Assembly (NCBI GenBank): GCA_027574665.1
Contig: CM050650.1
Location: forward strand, 98,677,086-98,741,085
Length of the DNA: 64,000 nucleotides
Source of the DNA: Rhynochetos jubatus
Taxonomy: Eukaryota; Chordata; Aves; Eurypygiformes; Rhynochetidae
Direction: 5' to 3'
Below the pieces are notes generated by a model that did not search any database, was not told where the DNA came from, and saw only the letters and a list, made by a program, of their open reading frames with translations. The position numbers and the translations under genes were made by a program. Of this stretch, positions 48,601-57,707 are shown in pieces (positions within the stretch are counted from its first letter, which is position 1; every line of letters begins with the position of its first letter).

Positions 48601-51600
48601 ATGGACTGCCTATCTTGATTGGAGAAGCGGTGCCAGGTGAAACACATCCTTCTTCCAGCAAGAGAGAGCAGGTATGGCTAATATACATTCCCAATTAATA
48701 CTCCAGTACCACATGGGAAGTTCTCAACAGCAGGAATTTGACTTTTGCTCTGTTGGCTCACCTCCACACAGGGTGAGCCCCAAACTCAAAGAGAAGTTTA
48801 ATAGCTTCGTTTTTTCCAACTAGTTAAACTAAACAGTAATATAATGCAAAGATAGTGCCAACCCTGAGGATTCCAGCACTGTAGCAGAGTTAAGCAGCTG
48901 AGGATCAGTTATCTTCATCCATCTCTTCATATATCCCCACAAGATGAACCCCACCAGCTAAAAAGTATCTTGGCACACAGAGTCCAAGATTACAGAAGAA
49001 ACAACATGGAGAAAAACGACTCAAACAGCTGAAAGCTGTGGCCTTGCTAGCTGACCGTACTGGTGTACTTGGCATCCGGGAAGCCGTCACTGCTCGGTAC
49101 TAAGTTATGCTCAGTCTTCACATCTTACAAGTGGATCCTTCACATCAAAAAAACCCCTCAAAAAACCATAAACAAGCCCCCCCATGCTCCACTTCCCAAT
49201 TACTTGGCTAAACAATCTTCGAAAGCCACTCTTCTCCCCAGCCAACAGCTACACCACTGAGCAATAAACCGCTGGCTAAATCACAGCTATTTCAGTTACT
49301 AGAAGAAAATCCTAGGTTTTAATTGATAGAAAATTATCTTTTGAGTCTCCAGGCAGCTGCGGTGTCTCTGCTGTTATTCACAGCTTTGGCTGAAATCACT
49401 AAATCAACAAACCTCTAATTTCACTACGCTGTGCAAAACACCAATTACGGTTAATATAATCAAACCTGTTTAATCAGTGGCTGGTAAGGATGAAGCCTCA
49501 CATTCATCTTCAAGGACTGTTCATTCTCAAGGCTTTCCGTGAAGCTCATTTTTACTGTCTCCAGACGTTTTCTCAAGAAGTCCTAAACTGTGGTCCCACT
49601 TTCTTCGCCTCCCTCACTTTGATCAGCCTTTGGGTAATCAGCCCTAGCTAACAGACACCAAGTCCACTGATACATCATGTAAGGGTTTTAGTTAATTTAG
49701 TTCAGTTTTTAGCTTTACATGCATTCAAATTCCCAGTTTACTTAAAAAGCACAATTGAACTTTTGCATAATTATACATGCTCTAGCATACGGAAAGCATG
49801 AAACCAGCTTTCAATATACATGACCACAGATTTAATGTATTCTTGACAAAATAATTATGCGAGCGTATTTGTGTATACACACGTAAACACACCAATTATC
49901 ATGGAACAAGCCTACATTAACATAAATTTTAAAATCTGACACAAGTTGTACCATTTGCGCTCTCAACCTTTGTCCCAGCAGACTTCAACTTTAAGACTGC
50001 TGAGTAACTGACCAACGTTGCAGACAAACATGCACTACAAGAGCTTTGATTTCTGTAGCCTAGCAAATGCAAAACTCCAAGTCCTCGGATGACCTGGGTT
50101 GGGAGCAAAATCAAAAGTCCTGATTCAGAGATGCTGCGTAACACCTCTACAGTTTTACTGTGCTCCTGCTGTGATGCAACTGAAAGCCAGAGTCAAATAC
50201 TTGAGTCTGTATATCTAATGTTTAACACCTCAGGGGGAAAGGAAACAAAGCATTTAAATGGTAACTATCATGTTTCAGCAACTGTTGGATTTTGGTATAT
50301 CCCAGGGCCAAGTGTTCTTCAGATATCATTTTTACTGGAAAACAACAACTACAAGGCAAACAGAAAAACTTTACCTGCTCCTTAAGACCTCTGTAGGAAC
50401 TCAAAGAGCTGCAATTGTTTTTAATGAACCTATTTCTCTAATGCCATTGGTTCCTAAACCAGGCCAGAAGTCCTCTTCAGGTTTGAAACAAAAACAAGCA
50501 TTCATCTGCAAGAACATAAGTGGCTGCTCCAATCCTTCCAGGACAGAAAATTCCCAGAGAGTCTTTTGTTACAAAGTGCAGCCAAAACACTGCAAGAAGC
50601 AAAAGCTGCTAAGTGTATGAAGTATGTTTGTTTTTCCCAGATATCAAATTGAAATCAATTTACAGCTCAGTATTCAACTAGCCAGGGCCTACAGAAGCAT
50701 GTTTTCCTTTGAATTCAGACATTTGAAATAAAAATCACCAATAGCGAAGAAGACTTGGCATAAACGTAACATTGCATCAGAAAGTGAAAGTGCTTTTTAA
50801 ATCCACAGATCTTAAGTTTTCTTTACTTTTATTTAACACTTAAATAATTTAACACTTAACTTTGAGTTTTATTCTGGATACATAGTCTTTGTATGTACTT
50901 AACAAATGTTTACAGAAAATAAACGCAAATGCTCTCCTTAACAGTGGGTGCCACTGTAGCACAACAGAAGGGCCAGGAGGTATCTAAACACTCTATGAAG
51001 CGGTGTATTATTTGAGGTCCCACACAGAGTAAGGTAAGAAAAGCCACCAACTTCACCAGGGATAACTTGTATTTGTTTTTAAGAGCAGCTGCATAACCAT
51101 GAGCCTCCACTTTAAAGAAATCAGTCAGAAAAAAATGAGTGAATCGATACCATTAAAAAAACCAAAAAACAATTCAGAAAGGAGTCCAGTGCCTTCAGTG
51201 GAGACTGTGGCAACTCGAATAACCTGTCTACTGAAGTGCTATAGATGCCATTAGATCAGTCAATCTCTCAACTCGTGCCTTATCCTTCCCAAGGAAACAG
51301 AATGGGGGCCAGACGATCCTATCTTAAGAAATTAAGCTGTTAGGAATCATGGCCTGCATTGTAAATCAAATTGCATTTTTCTACTGGTATGCAAAACTTG
51401 TAATTTAATGACTTTACATAGACAAGATATGTTGTAATGCAGAATTAAAAGGTGGGAAATTATGGAAGAACAGTTCTAAGTTTCCTGAATGAGGGTGAAT
51501 CTGACTGTAAAAGCTCAAAACACTCTTGCAGCAGCAGATCGCTTCTGCTCCATCAGATGAGGGTTTTTTGTCAGTCCTACAGTGAGAATTCAAACACTCT

Positions 51601-53941
51601 AAAATAAGTGATTGAAATGGAAAAAAACCACAAAGGAGAAAAAGAATCATCAGAAAAAACCCACAACAATAAACACAACACCAAACACACCACACCAAAA
51701 ACACCACCCAGCTTTCAAGGAAAACAAAACAAATTAAAACAAACCCACAGAAATCAAGTGGCCGACAGTGATTTGTTTTCTATCAAATGAGCACAGGTTG
51801 GAATATCCAAGGGGCTTCTCTAATTCAATTTATACAGTACCACCTGGTGCACTGGGCCTTCAGGACATGTAGAAAACAGTCCCTGAATGATCAGGTAGCA
51901 CTCATACACAACATTTATGAAGTCATACATATTATTATATGGAAACAATGATCTAAAACTAGCCAAATAGCTTAGAAATATTTTTGCGAAGTCCAAGTTC
52001 ACCCTCACTCAGAGAGGCAAATGGGAGATCCGAGGACACATTGCTGACATCAGGTGAAGGCCGGTGTCACACACCTTTCCCCTTGTATTCATCAAGAACA
52101 ACAGAAAGTTCCTCGGCCCAAGATAACCAATCCTGCACAAACAAGCCCAAGCACAGTCATCTTCCCATATACAACAGCCTCTCTCAGAAGCAATCATTTC
52201 TGGGACCACAAAGGCTCCATATTATCCACAGGTAAAACAAAAAAAACCACAAAGGTAGCAGAAACATTGATTTTAGTAAGCCTCTTTTCTTTCGATTACT
52301 GCTCTCTGTTCCAGCAGCCCTTCAATCTTTACACTCTCAAAGCTATACTAGCTTCCTCGTTCTTTGCCCAGTGTTTCAAGAAAACGAAGTTTACACAATC
52401 ATGCCACACATGAAGGCGTTTAACAGAGTTAATTTTGATCAAATCAACTAAAAGACCAAAAAGTCGCAGAGATAATAAACAACTTATAATTTTCACAAAA
52501 ATACACGTCCCTCATACTTGAGGGCCTAAATACCCCTGCAGAAAAAGTCTCTGTATTGAAACTGGGTCTTAACCAAACACCACACAAAACAGACACTCCC
52601 CATCTAGTTATTGTTCAGCATTAAAAATGAGACAAAACCATAGGGAACCAGACATTATTAGTACTGGCATCAACTAATCACTTGATCTTATTCACATGAC
52701 TTCTTCCTTAGGGAAAAACATTGTGGTGGGTTGACCCTGGCTGGAGGCTGGGTGCCCACCAAAGCTGCTCTGTCACTGCCCTCCTCAGCTGGGCAGGGGA
52801 GAGAAAATGTAACAAAAGGCTCCAGGGTTGAGATAAGGACAGGGAGATACCACTCAGCAGTTACCGTCAGGGGCGAAACTGATCTCCCCTGCTCCAGTAT
52901 GGTGTGCCTCTCATTGGAGACAGTCCTCCATGAACTTCTCCGGTGGTCATGTGTGTCGTGTTGTGTGTGTGTGTGTGTGTGTCCCGCCTTCTTAAATATG
53001 TTATCCCAGAGGCACTACCACCGTTGCTGATGGGCTCGGCCATGGCCGAGCCATCTTGGAGCCAGCTCCGGCTGGCATTGGCTCTGTTGGACACAAGGGA
53101 AGGTTCTGGCAGCTTCTCACAGAAACCACTCTTGTAGCCCCTCTTCTACCAAAACTTGCCACACAAACCCAACACATGAAAGAAAAGTAATTGTATCCCT
53201 GCCATCCAGAATGACTTCCCTGATGACAGATAGAGGACAGAATACAGGCAGCATGAAAATCTTCCTGCTTTTCTTGGCTATTTAACAGATGTAAATGTTT
53301 TAAAGTTATATTTGCATAAGCCACATGTCAGCATTAGACTGAGGTTGCACTGTAGCAATTACACAGTGCTTCACAATTTGAGAAGCAACTGTTTAAAGCC
53401 CCTAACTCATTATTTCCTTCCTTTTCTAAATACAGTGGTTTTCACATTGTTTTGCAGAGTGAGCAGTGCTTCATTCCATTAACTTCAGTGGGACTATTCA
53501 CAAAGCAAAATACTATGCAATACAATTACCAGGAAAAGTCATCTACATATACACATATGATTTCTCATAGAACTCCCTGATCACTGTAAACCCTCACTCA
53601 CCTGCAGCTCAACCCTACATGCTCTCTATAGGACCAACTGACATCTTATACCCTTCCAAAGAAAAGGCAGAAAAACCTCTAAGATAAACTTATTATCTAC
53701 CACAAAGATATATAAATTAAATTAACTTTAAATCCAAAAGTAACACTTTCCATTGAAATATAATGAAGATCAGAGTACACAAAGATCTCTCATTTTATAA
53801 GGCTACTGAGAGCATATTTACAATAACAGACAGTGTGTTCCTAGTTCAAGACCTACTTACTCCAATGAACTCAATGTCATCTTCACTTTCAGAAGTTGGT
53901 GATTTACTCTCGTGGATGTTGACAGAGCTATGAGACTCCAT
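12601..53941 (-). CDS. ZNF451: ZNF451, SUMO E3/E4 ligase zinc-finger protein (whole gene span, 14 coding exons)
   Basis: ZNF451 is a nuclear SUMO ligase that elongates SUMO2/3 chains. Fourteen exons were placed by eye from similarity to the remembered human protein and from splice sites. Their lengths sum to 3219 nt, 1072 residues plus stop, with every phase agreeing. Domains in order: SIM1 (residues 23-26), a PLRP linker (30-33), SIM2 (34-41), a charged helical region (about 56-130), C2H2 fingers from residue 164 to about 800, a PIN-like domain (about 881-1030) and a C-terminal UIM (about 1058-1072). Tandem SIMs with the PLRP linker are the known catalytic module of this family. BAG2 follows downstream on the same strand, as in human. 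The first residues may lie in an unplaced upstream exon. The gene is intact as read. Confidence 0.97.
14891..14965 (-). CDS. ZNF451: ZNF451 coding exon 14 (acidic, UIM-like block)
   Basis: 75 nt, acceptor CTAAG, donor GTCTGT, phases 2 in and 1 out, joining exons 13 and 15 without a break. It encodes [20 protein letters not shown] followed by TKQQE. The acidic start resembles human CDSDD, but VKRSLEE does not match the human segment I remember and instead resembles the UIM in the next exon. Placement rests on position, strand, splice sites and phase rather than strong similarity. Confidence 0.8.
15226..16355 (-). mobile_element. CR1 LINE, 5'-truncated, in ZNF451 intron 13
   Basis: Minus-strand CR1 with recognisable reverse transcriptase sequence (GVPQGSVLG, then [20 protein letters not shown] and [20 protein letters not shown]). 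It ends in the CR1 3' terminus with tandem CATAGAAT units at 15231-15248. At least one frameshift separates the RT piece from the following C-terminal piece ([20 protein letters not shown]), so it is inactive. Confidence 0.93.
18150..19095 (+). mobile_element. CR1 LINE, 5'-truncated, in ZNF451 intron 13
   Basis: Plus-strand CR1 from the RT core (GSVLG-like start, then [20 protein letters not shown] and [10 protein letters not shown]) through the C-terminal and 3' region, ending near ATTCTATTCTATTT. Frameshifts and divergence from the usual consensus suggest an older subfamily than the 15.2 kb copy. Confidence 0.9.
20105..20810 (-). mobile_element. CR1 LINE remnant with internal deletion, in ZNF451 intron 13
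   Basis: The lower part (about 20105-20225) matches, in reverse, a CR1 3' end (GGTTGGAAG, CTGCTCAAGCAGGATCACCT, TTTTGAATATTACC). The upper part (about 20280-20810) is reverse-strand CR1 RT. The expected sequence between them is missing, so this is a degraded and internally deleted old copy. Confidence 0.8.
26279..26465 (-). CDS. ZNF451: ZNF451 coding exon 13 (end of PIN-like domain)
   Basis: 187 nt, acceptor GTACAG, donor GTAGAA. It encodes residues 969-1031, beginning [20 protein letters not shown] and containing [20 protein letters not shown]. Human is nearly identical. The 11.3 kb intron that follows holds three CR1 copies. Confidence 0.96.
27397..27527 (-). CDS. ZNF451: ZNF451 coding exon 12 (PIN-like domain)
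   Basis: 131 nt, acceptor GTTTAG, donor GTAAGT. It encodes residues 925-968: [20 protein letters not shown], then [20 protein letters not shown] and CVH. The match to human ([24 protein letters not shown]) is very close. It ends in phase 0. Confidence 0.96.
27528..31473 (-). other. ZNF451 intron 11
   Basis: About 3.9 kb with no recognisable transposon, RNA gene or extra exon. Exons 11 and 12 join directly ([12 protein letters not shown]) as in human. Confidence 0.65.
31474..31608 (-). CDS. ZNF451: ZNF451 coding exon 11 (start of PIN-like domain)
   Basis: 135 nt, acceptor ATTGAAG, donor GTAAAA. It encodes residues 880-925, including [20 protein letters not shown] and [11 protein letters not shown]. 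Human reads [23 protein letters not shown] here. VLVDLDNW resembles the first strand and acidic residue of PIN-like folds; a PIN-like domain is described in this family, while nuclease activity is unproven. Confidence 0.95.
32691..34345 (-). CDS. ZNF451: ZNF451 coding exon 10 (large exon with most zinc fingers)
   Basis: 1655 nt encoding residues 328-879 without interruption. The acceptor is TTCTAG at 34346-34347. Joining exon 9 gives [17 protein letters not shown], matching human HFRVRCRN. The codon at 34320-34318 is an internal GTG valine, not a start. C2H2-type fingers include C357/C360, [57 protein letters not shown] and [12 protein letters not shown]. Several spacings are atypical, as in human. 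The exon ends either before GTTTGT (32691, used here) or 6 nt earlier before GTGAAG (32697); both keep the frame. Confidence 0.96.
34889..35036 (-). CDS. ZNF451: ZNF451 coding exon 9 (zinc finger 4)
   Basis: 148 nt, acceptor ATTATAG, donor GTTTGT. It encodes residues 279-328, including [20 protein letters not shown] and the finger C310, C313, H326, completed by C331 in exon 10 (C2HC-like). [11 protein letters not shown] is identical to human ZNF451. It ends with two bases of arginine 328. Confidence 0.94.
35330..35945 (+). mobile_element. CR1 LINE, short 5'-truncated copy in ZNF451 intron 8
   Basis: The copy runs from [20 protein letters not shown] through [17 protein letters not shown] and the [20 protein letters not shown] segment to a TTCTATGATTCTATGA tail. 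A block of the 3' region is missing near 35780. Similarity to the 15.2 and 41 kb copies is high, indicating the same subfamily. Confidence 0.93.
37646..37799 (-). CDS. ZNF451: ZNF451 coding exon 8 (zinc finger 3)
   Basis: 154 nt, acceptor CTTCCAG, donor GTATGT, ending in phase 1. It encodes residues 228-279 with the finger [11 protein letters not shown] (C248, C251) and H264, H270. [11 protein letters not shown] is identical to human. The start is divergent ([11 protein letters not shown] against human ATATDGHNKGL), consistent with the exon 7-8 junction. Confidence 0.94.
39443..39569 (-). CDS. ZNF451: ZNF451 coding exon 7 (zinc finger 2; GC donor)
   Basis: 127 nt, acceptor CTCCAG. It encodes residues 185-227, starting [16 protein letters not shown] and including finger cysteines C207 and C210 and H223. 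The only donor that keeps the frame and joins to exon 8 is AAG|GCAAGA, a GC-AG type site. The nearest GT (18 nt further) would read through an in-frame TAA. Confidence 0.9.
39887..40416 (+). mobile_element. Solo LTR (endogenous retrovirus fossil) in ZNF451 intron 6
   Basis: A 530-bp LTR running from TGCATTAG to CACGACA, flanked by a perfect 5-bp target-site duplication CTCCC (39882-39886 and 40417-40421). A 5-bp duplication fits an ERVL-like (class III) avian element. No internal retroviral sequence is present, so it is a solo LTR left by recombination. It resembles the LTRs at 43.7 and 57.7 kb but is more diverged. Confidence 0.85.
40890..41588 (+). mobile_element. CR1 LINE, short 5'-truncated copy in ZNF451 intron 6
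   Basis: The copy starts near GAGAATGGACTGGAAGCAGC and runs to the 3' region (GGTCCCTTCC, ATTCTACAATTCCACAAT). The first 270 bp are more eroded than the rest. It lies antisense to ZNF451 and ends about 36 bp from the exon 6 donor. Confidence 0.9.
41625..41775 (-). CDS. ZNF451: ZNF451 coding exon 6 (zinc finger 1)
   Basis: 151 nt, acceptor ACACAG, donor GTAAGG. It encodes residues 135-185, including the first C2H2 finger: C164 and C169 (CPVMHC), with H182 and H188 (the latter in exon 7). [12 protein letters not shown] is identical to the human segment. The exon splits glycine 135 and arginine 185. A CR1 in the intron ends about 36 bp past the donor. Confidence 0.95.
42392..42503 (-). CDS. ZNF451: ZNF451 coding exon 5
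   Basis: 112 nt, starting in phase 0 after CTTCAG and ending in phase 1 before GTAAGA. It encodes [20 protein letters not shown] and continues to QWLKMP, matching human ZNF451 between the helical region and the first zinc finger. No domain assignment beyond similarity. Confidence 0.94.
43536..43661 (-). CDS. ZNF451: ZNF451 coding exon 4 (charged helical region)
   Basis: 126 nt, 42 codons, phase 0 at both ends; acceptor TTTTGTAG, donor GTATTG. It encodes a lysine- and glutamate-rich segment starting [14 protein letters not shown], with [13 protein letters not shown] later, closely matching human ZNF451. A solo LTR begins only 47 bp upstream of the acceptor. Confidence 0.93.
43709..44316 (-). 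mobile_element. Solo LTR (endogenous retrovirus fossil) in ZNF451 intron 3
   Basis: A 608-bp LTR on the minus strand, TGCACTGG to CCACGACA, with near-identical 5-bp flanks (AACAG at 43704-43708, CACAG at 44317-44321). It shares GACCAAAGGGGTATTTCATG and a TATATAAG box with the 57.7 kb copy and has the same length. No internal genes are present. It sits in the same orientation as ZNF451, just upstream of exon 4. Confidence 0.88.
45485..45568 (-). CDS. ZNF451: ZNF451 coding exon 3 (PLRP linker and SIM2)
   Basis: This 84-nt exon (28 codons, phase 0 at both ends) follows a T-rich tract ending CCCCCAG and is followed by GTGAGT. It encodes [20 protein letters not shown] and eight more residues. VVECIDLV followed by acidic residues is the second SIM, and PLRP is the linker that in human ZNF451 positions the donor SUMO. 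Human has VLEYIDLVSSDDEE here, so the site is strongly conserved. Confidence 0.95.
52722..53176 (-). mobile_element. Shortened solo LTR (endogenous retrovirus fossil) in ZNF451 intron 2
   Basis: The ends match a common avian LTR whose plus-strand view starts TGTGGTGGGTTGACCCTGGC and ends with AAACCCAACACA; GGCTCGGCCATGGCCGAGCC lies inside. At about 455 bp it is clearly shorter than the family member I remember. A GT microsatellite lies at about 52961-52981. A target-site duplication was not resolved. Confidence 0.75.
52960..52982. repeat. (GT)n microsatellite within an LTR
   Basis: An uninterrupted GT run of about ten units follows an interrupted GTGTGTCGTGTT start. It lies inside the shortened LTR at 52.7-53.2 kb. 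Confidence 0.85.
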
Positions 53942-53944
53942 TAT
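53861..53944 (-). CDS. ZNF451: ZNF451 coding exon 2 (start codon and SIM1)
   Basis: The exon is bounded by a TTTAG acceptor and a GTAAGT donor. ATG at 53941-53939 has A at -3 and G at +4. It encodes 27 residues, acidic at the end, finishing in DDIEFIG; I23-I26 is the first SUMO-interacting motif. It aligns without gaps to human residues starting IIES, where bird IMES includes this ATG. Human has seven more residues upstream, so a start in an earlier exon is possible and this ATG may be internal. The exon ends in phase 0. Confidence 0.9.
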
Positions 53945-54063
53945 CTAAACAGAAACAAACAAAAAACCATGCTTCATCATTTTCTTCTGTAGTTTTCTTT
54001 AAATACAAGTAATTTTCTGGGTTTGCCTCCTTTGGCTTAACAGCCTATCTGCACTCAATCTTT

Positions 54064-54103
54064 CAGGTCCCTTCCAACCCAAACCATTCTATGACTCGCT
54101 GAT
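54064..54103 (+). mobile_element. CR1 3'-tail fragment in ZNF451 intron 1
   Basis: GGTCCCTTCCAACCCAAACC followed by ATTCTATGA is the typical CR1 3' end. Only about 40 bp are recognisable, lying between ZNF451 exon 2 and the CpG island. Confidence 0.7.
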
Positions 54104-54229
54104 AATTACCAGTAACACCACATTAAGTTGTAACGATTTTGACTCGAATCACCACACCGTGTTTTTCCAAGTATGCAAAACGAGGCCTAACCTGCAAAGC
54201 TACCCGATACTCCCACTCCCCCAGCAGGC

Positions 54230-55150
54230 ACAGCTGCAGCGTGCTGCTAGAGTTCACTACCACGCTGAGGCCCGAGGCTTTAGCCAGGGCCGGCCCGCAG
54301 CTCCCGCCTGAAGGAGCTACAACGCAAACGGAGCACAGTTTAGCAACGGACGCGGGGTGAGTTCAGGCGTAACGGGCAGCTATGGGTATTCCTGATGCCT
54401 TTAGGACCACAGCAGAGCCAGACGGCTGAGCTGCCCGGTTCAAAACAACCGCCATCCTGCCAAAGGGAAGGTGTCCGTGAGCGGCCAGGCCCCGGCACCA
54501 CGGACCCCGCGGGCGCCTTTGCTGACTCACGTTTCCTCATCCTCCCGGACACCCCGGCCTCCGCGACTCACGGCCGCCAGGCCGCCCCGCCGCCACAGCT
54601 TGGGGAGGCCGGGCGGCTGAGAAAGCGGCGGTTGAGGCAACGGAGGCCTCACCGGGCGGCCTCACCGAGCGCCCGCTCCTTGCCGGTCGCCCCGCGGGGG
54701 CCGGGTTGCTACGCGACGGCCCCGCGCCCCGGCCCGGCTCACCCCGCCGCCGCCAGCACCCGAGGGCACACCAACGCCCCGACCCAGCGCGCCTCCGCTT
54801 CCTCTTCAACCCGGGGGCGATGGGGAGGGGAGAGGTGGGGCGGGAGGGCTTGCCGGGATTTGTAGTTGCCGCCTGCTTCGTCTCCCTCCCCCTCCTCTTC
54901 CCCCATGGCAGGTGCCGGCGCTACCGCGACAACGCCATGGCGCAGCCCTTCCTGCGGCGACGTTTCGGGGCTCTTCAATAACTTCCTGGCTCCTCTCTTC
55001 CACCTTCAGTTGGGATGCACGGAGTTCCTGCCCAAAGGAGGAAAAGCCACACGCCACTTCCGGGGAGGAGGAGGGTGGCGGCCATTGGGGCTGACAGCGC
55101 AGGGGGAGGGAAGGCGGGAAAATCGCCGCCTGAGAGGGGGGAGCGCTTCG
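54230..55150 (-). promoter_or_regulatory. ZNF451: CpG island and probable ZNF451 promoter / noncoding first exon
   Basis: This stretch is strongly GC- and CpG-rich and sits just upstream of ZNF451 coding exon 2, as expected for a TATA-less housekeeping promoter. Exon 2 begins at a splice acceptor, so at least one exon lies here. Minus-strand GTGAGT donors occur at 54530 (after ATGAGGAAAC) and 54571 (after CTGGCGGCC). Neither could be shown to be the real exon 1 end. A CR1 fragment abuts the island on its upstream side. Confidence 0.75.
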
Positions 55151-57690
55151 TCAGCCATTTTCACTGCATCGGAGTGTCTGCTCATCCAGCCCAGACAGCA
55201 GCTGCGTGTCCGTGAGGGTGACGGTGCCAAGGGCCTCAGTGCAGCCCGGGTAGGCAATGCCCATTGCTCTCCCCTCAGCTGCCAGGCCAGTAGCTTTATC
55301 ACAGAAGTTGATGAACTTGGTCGAGCACAACTTCCCCTTGGTAATGCCATACTGACGACTCCTGATGATTTCCGTGTCAGTAAAGCGCCTGTAAATGGTT
55401 TCCAGAATTAGCTGACTGTGCTTCCCAGGTGTCAGGGTGAAGGTGACCAACCTGTAGTTACATAAGTGCTCCTTCTTGCCCTTCTTGAAGGTGGAGGTGA
55501 CATTTGCTTTCCTCCAGTCCTCAGAGAGCTCCCCTAGGTTCTTGATCACCATCATCAATCAAATATGACCGAGGTTCAACAGGGTCAAGTGCCGAGTCCT
55601 ACAGTTGGGCCACAACAACCCCCTGGAACGCTACAGGCTTGGGGACAAGGGGCTGGAAGGCTGCCTGGTGGAAAAGGACCTGAGGGTTTTGGTCAGCAGC
55701 CGACTTAATATGTGCCGGTGTGTGCCCAGAAAAGAAGGCGGCTAATGGCATCCTGGCCTGCATCAGGAACAGTGTGGCCAGCAGGACCAAGGGAGTGCCC
55801 TGTACTGGGCACTGGTGAGGCCGCATCTTAAATCCTGTGTTCAGTTTTGGGCCCCTCGCTACAAGAAAGACATTGAGGTGCTGGGGCATATACAGAGAAG
55901 GGCAGTGGAGCTGGGGAAGGGTCTGGAGCACAAGTCCTGGGAGGAGTGGCTGAGGGAGCTGGGGGTGTTCAGCTTGGTGAAGAGGAGGCTCAGGGGAGAC
56001 CTTATTGCTCCCTACAGCTACCTGAAAGGATGTTGCGGAGAGATGGGTGTTGGTCTCTTCTCACACGTGGCAGGCGATAGGACAAGAGAAAGTGGCCTCA
56101 AGTTGCACCAGGGGAGGTTTAGATTGGTTATCAGGAAAAGTTTCTTCACTGAAAGGGCTGTCAGGCATTGGAACGGGCAGCCCAAGGAAGTGATTGAGTC
56201 ACTATCCCTGGAGGTGTTTGAGAGATGGTTGGATGAGTTGCTTAGGGACATGGTTTAGTGGTGGGCTTGGCAGTGTTTGGTTAATGGTTGGACTTGATCT
56301 TAAAGGTCTTTTCCAACCTAAAATATTCTGTGAGAGTAACCTCACAATGACATCTGCCAGCTCCCTCAGTGCTGGTGGGGGCATCCCATCAGGACCCATT
56401 GACTGAGGTATGTCTAGTTTGCATTAGTATCCCCTGACCTGATCCTCTTCCACCAAGGGTACATCTGCCCTGGCCCAGCCTTTCCCCTATCTCTGGAACC
56501 TGAGATTCCTTAAGTCCTGCCTTTGTAGTAAAGGCTGAGGCAAAGAAAGCATTCAGTAACTCAGGCTTTTCCATGTCCTCTGTCACCAGGTCACCTGTCT
56601 CATTTACCAACAAGCCCACATTTTCCCTAGTCTTCCTTTTTCACCTATGTACTTACAGAAGCCATTCTTGTTGTCTTTGACATCTCCTGGCTAGATCCAA
56701 TTCCAGTTGTGCTTTAGCTTTCCTAACTTCATTCCTACGTGCTTGAACAATGTTTCTGTATTCCTCCCAGGTTACCTACCCTTGCTTCCACCCTTTGTAT
56801 GCTTCCTTTTGGTGCTTGAGTTTGACAAGGAGCTCCTTGTTCATTTACAGAGGCTTTTTTGCCTGACTTCTTGTTAGCTGGGATAAACTGGAGGAGGTTA
56901 TCCTTAGGTATTAACCAGCTTTCTTGCGCCCCTTTTCCCATGGGACTCTTCCAAGCAGATCTTTGAAGAGACCAAAATTCAGTCTTCTGAAGGCCAGGGT
57001 TGCGAGCCTACTTCCTACACTCCTTCCTCCCCTCAGGATCCTGAGCTCCACCATCTCAAGGTCACTGCAACCAAGGCTGCCTTTGAGCTCCACACATTGC
57101 AACTGCTCTTTCACACAAAGGCCGAATTCCCCTCCTTGTTCTCTTAGCCTGTTCTTCCTGAAGAGCCAGTCTCCCTTCATTGTAACGCTCCAGTGATAGG
57201 TGCCATCCCACCACGCCTCTGTGATCCCAACAGGATGGCAGCCCTGTAACTGTGCACAGACTAACCCAGCATGTTGGCTGCCTAGAAAAGGGTTGGAATT
57301 TGTTTGTCATGGTGCCTTGTGGGCATGGCCTTGCTTACATGCAAATGCTGGAGGTGACCCCGCTTAAGCCCGATCTTGTTGATTTTGTGTTTTGTTCCTG
57401 TGACATCAGCCCATGCCCTTCGCTCTTTGACCATGTCCATCACTCCCTCACAGGGCTGCTGGTTGCTCTCTCCCTCTCCCTTCATTCTTAGTTTAAAGCC
57501 CTCCTTGTGCGGTCAGCCATGCTACTGGCAAAAATAGCTTTGCCCTGCTTAGTGAGGTGGATCTCTTCTCTCTCAGACAGCGATCTGCCACCAGGGTCCC
57601 ATGGTCATACAACTCAAAACTTGTCACCAACACCAGTAAGGCAACCTATTATTGACCTGTTAGTGCCCTTTTCATTTCCCCTCACTGGCA
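55150..57690 (-). mobile_element. Older CR1 LINE with endonuclease and RT parts, interrupted by another CR1
   Basis: Minus-strand CR1. From its 5' side it shows endonuclease pieces (GSLGCSDLEMVELRILRGGR, FGLFKDLLGRVPWEKG), the linker (NVGLLVNETGDLVTEDMEKP), RT start (SMGPDGMPPPALRELADVIV), then after the interruption VIKNLGELSEDWRKANVTST and the ITKGKLCSTKFINFCDKATG segment. An endonuclease block is missing near 57170. The 55563-56332 segment belongs to a separate plus-strand CR1. The 3' part beyond 55150 is absent, where the ZNF451 CpG island begins. Confidence 0.9.
55563..56332 (+). mobile_element. Younger CR1 LINE inserted into the older CR1
   Basis: Plus-strand copy from the RT C-terminal region (RVQSVLQLG-like start near 55570; [20 protein letters not shown]) through [20 protein letters not shown] to a CR1 end, TTCCAACCTAAAATATTCTG. 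The two flanks read on as one continuous minus-strand CR1, which shows the nesting and the order of insertion. Confidence 0.88.
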
Positions 57691-57707
57691 GGATCGAGGA
57701 AACATCA

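Larger units (their letters stand above)
45569..53860 (-). other. ZNF451 intron 2 (8.3 kb)
   Basis: This intron separates the SIM1 exon from the SIM2 exon. It contains the shortened LTR at 52.7-53.2 kb and an A/C-rich stretch at about 51640-51710. No further exon or element was recognised. Confidence 0.65.

Noticed and set aside
12601-53941. LAP2-alpha-type alternative exon known in mammalian ZNF451
   Set aside because: No such exon was seen in any intron. It is thought to be a mammalian acquisition, so its absence is expected.
54395-55411. Long GC-rich open frames on both strands around the ZNF451 promoter
   Set aside because: They are composition artefacts of the CpG island and partly run into CR1 sequence.
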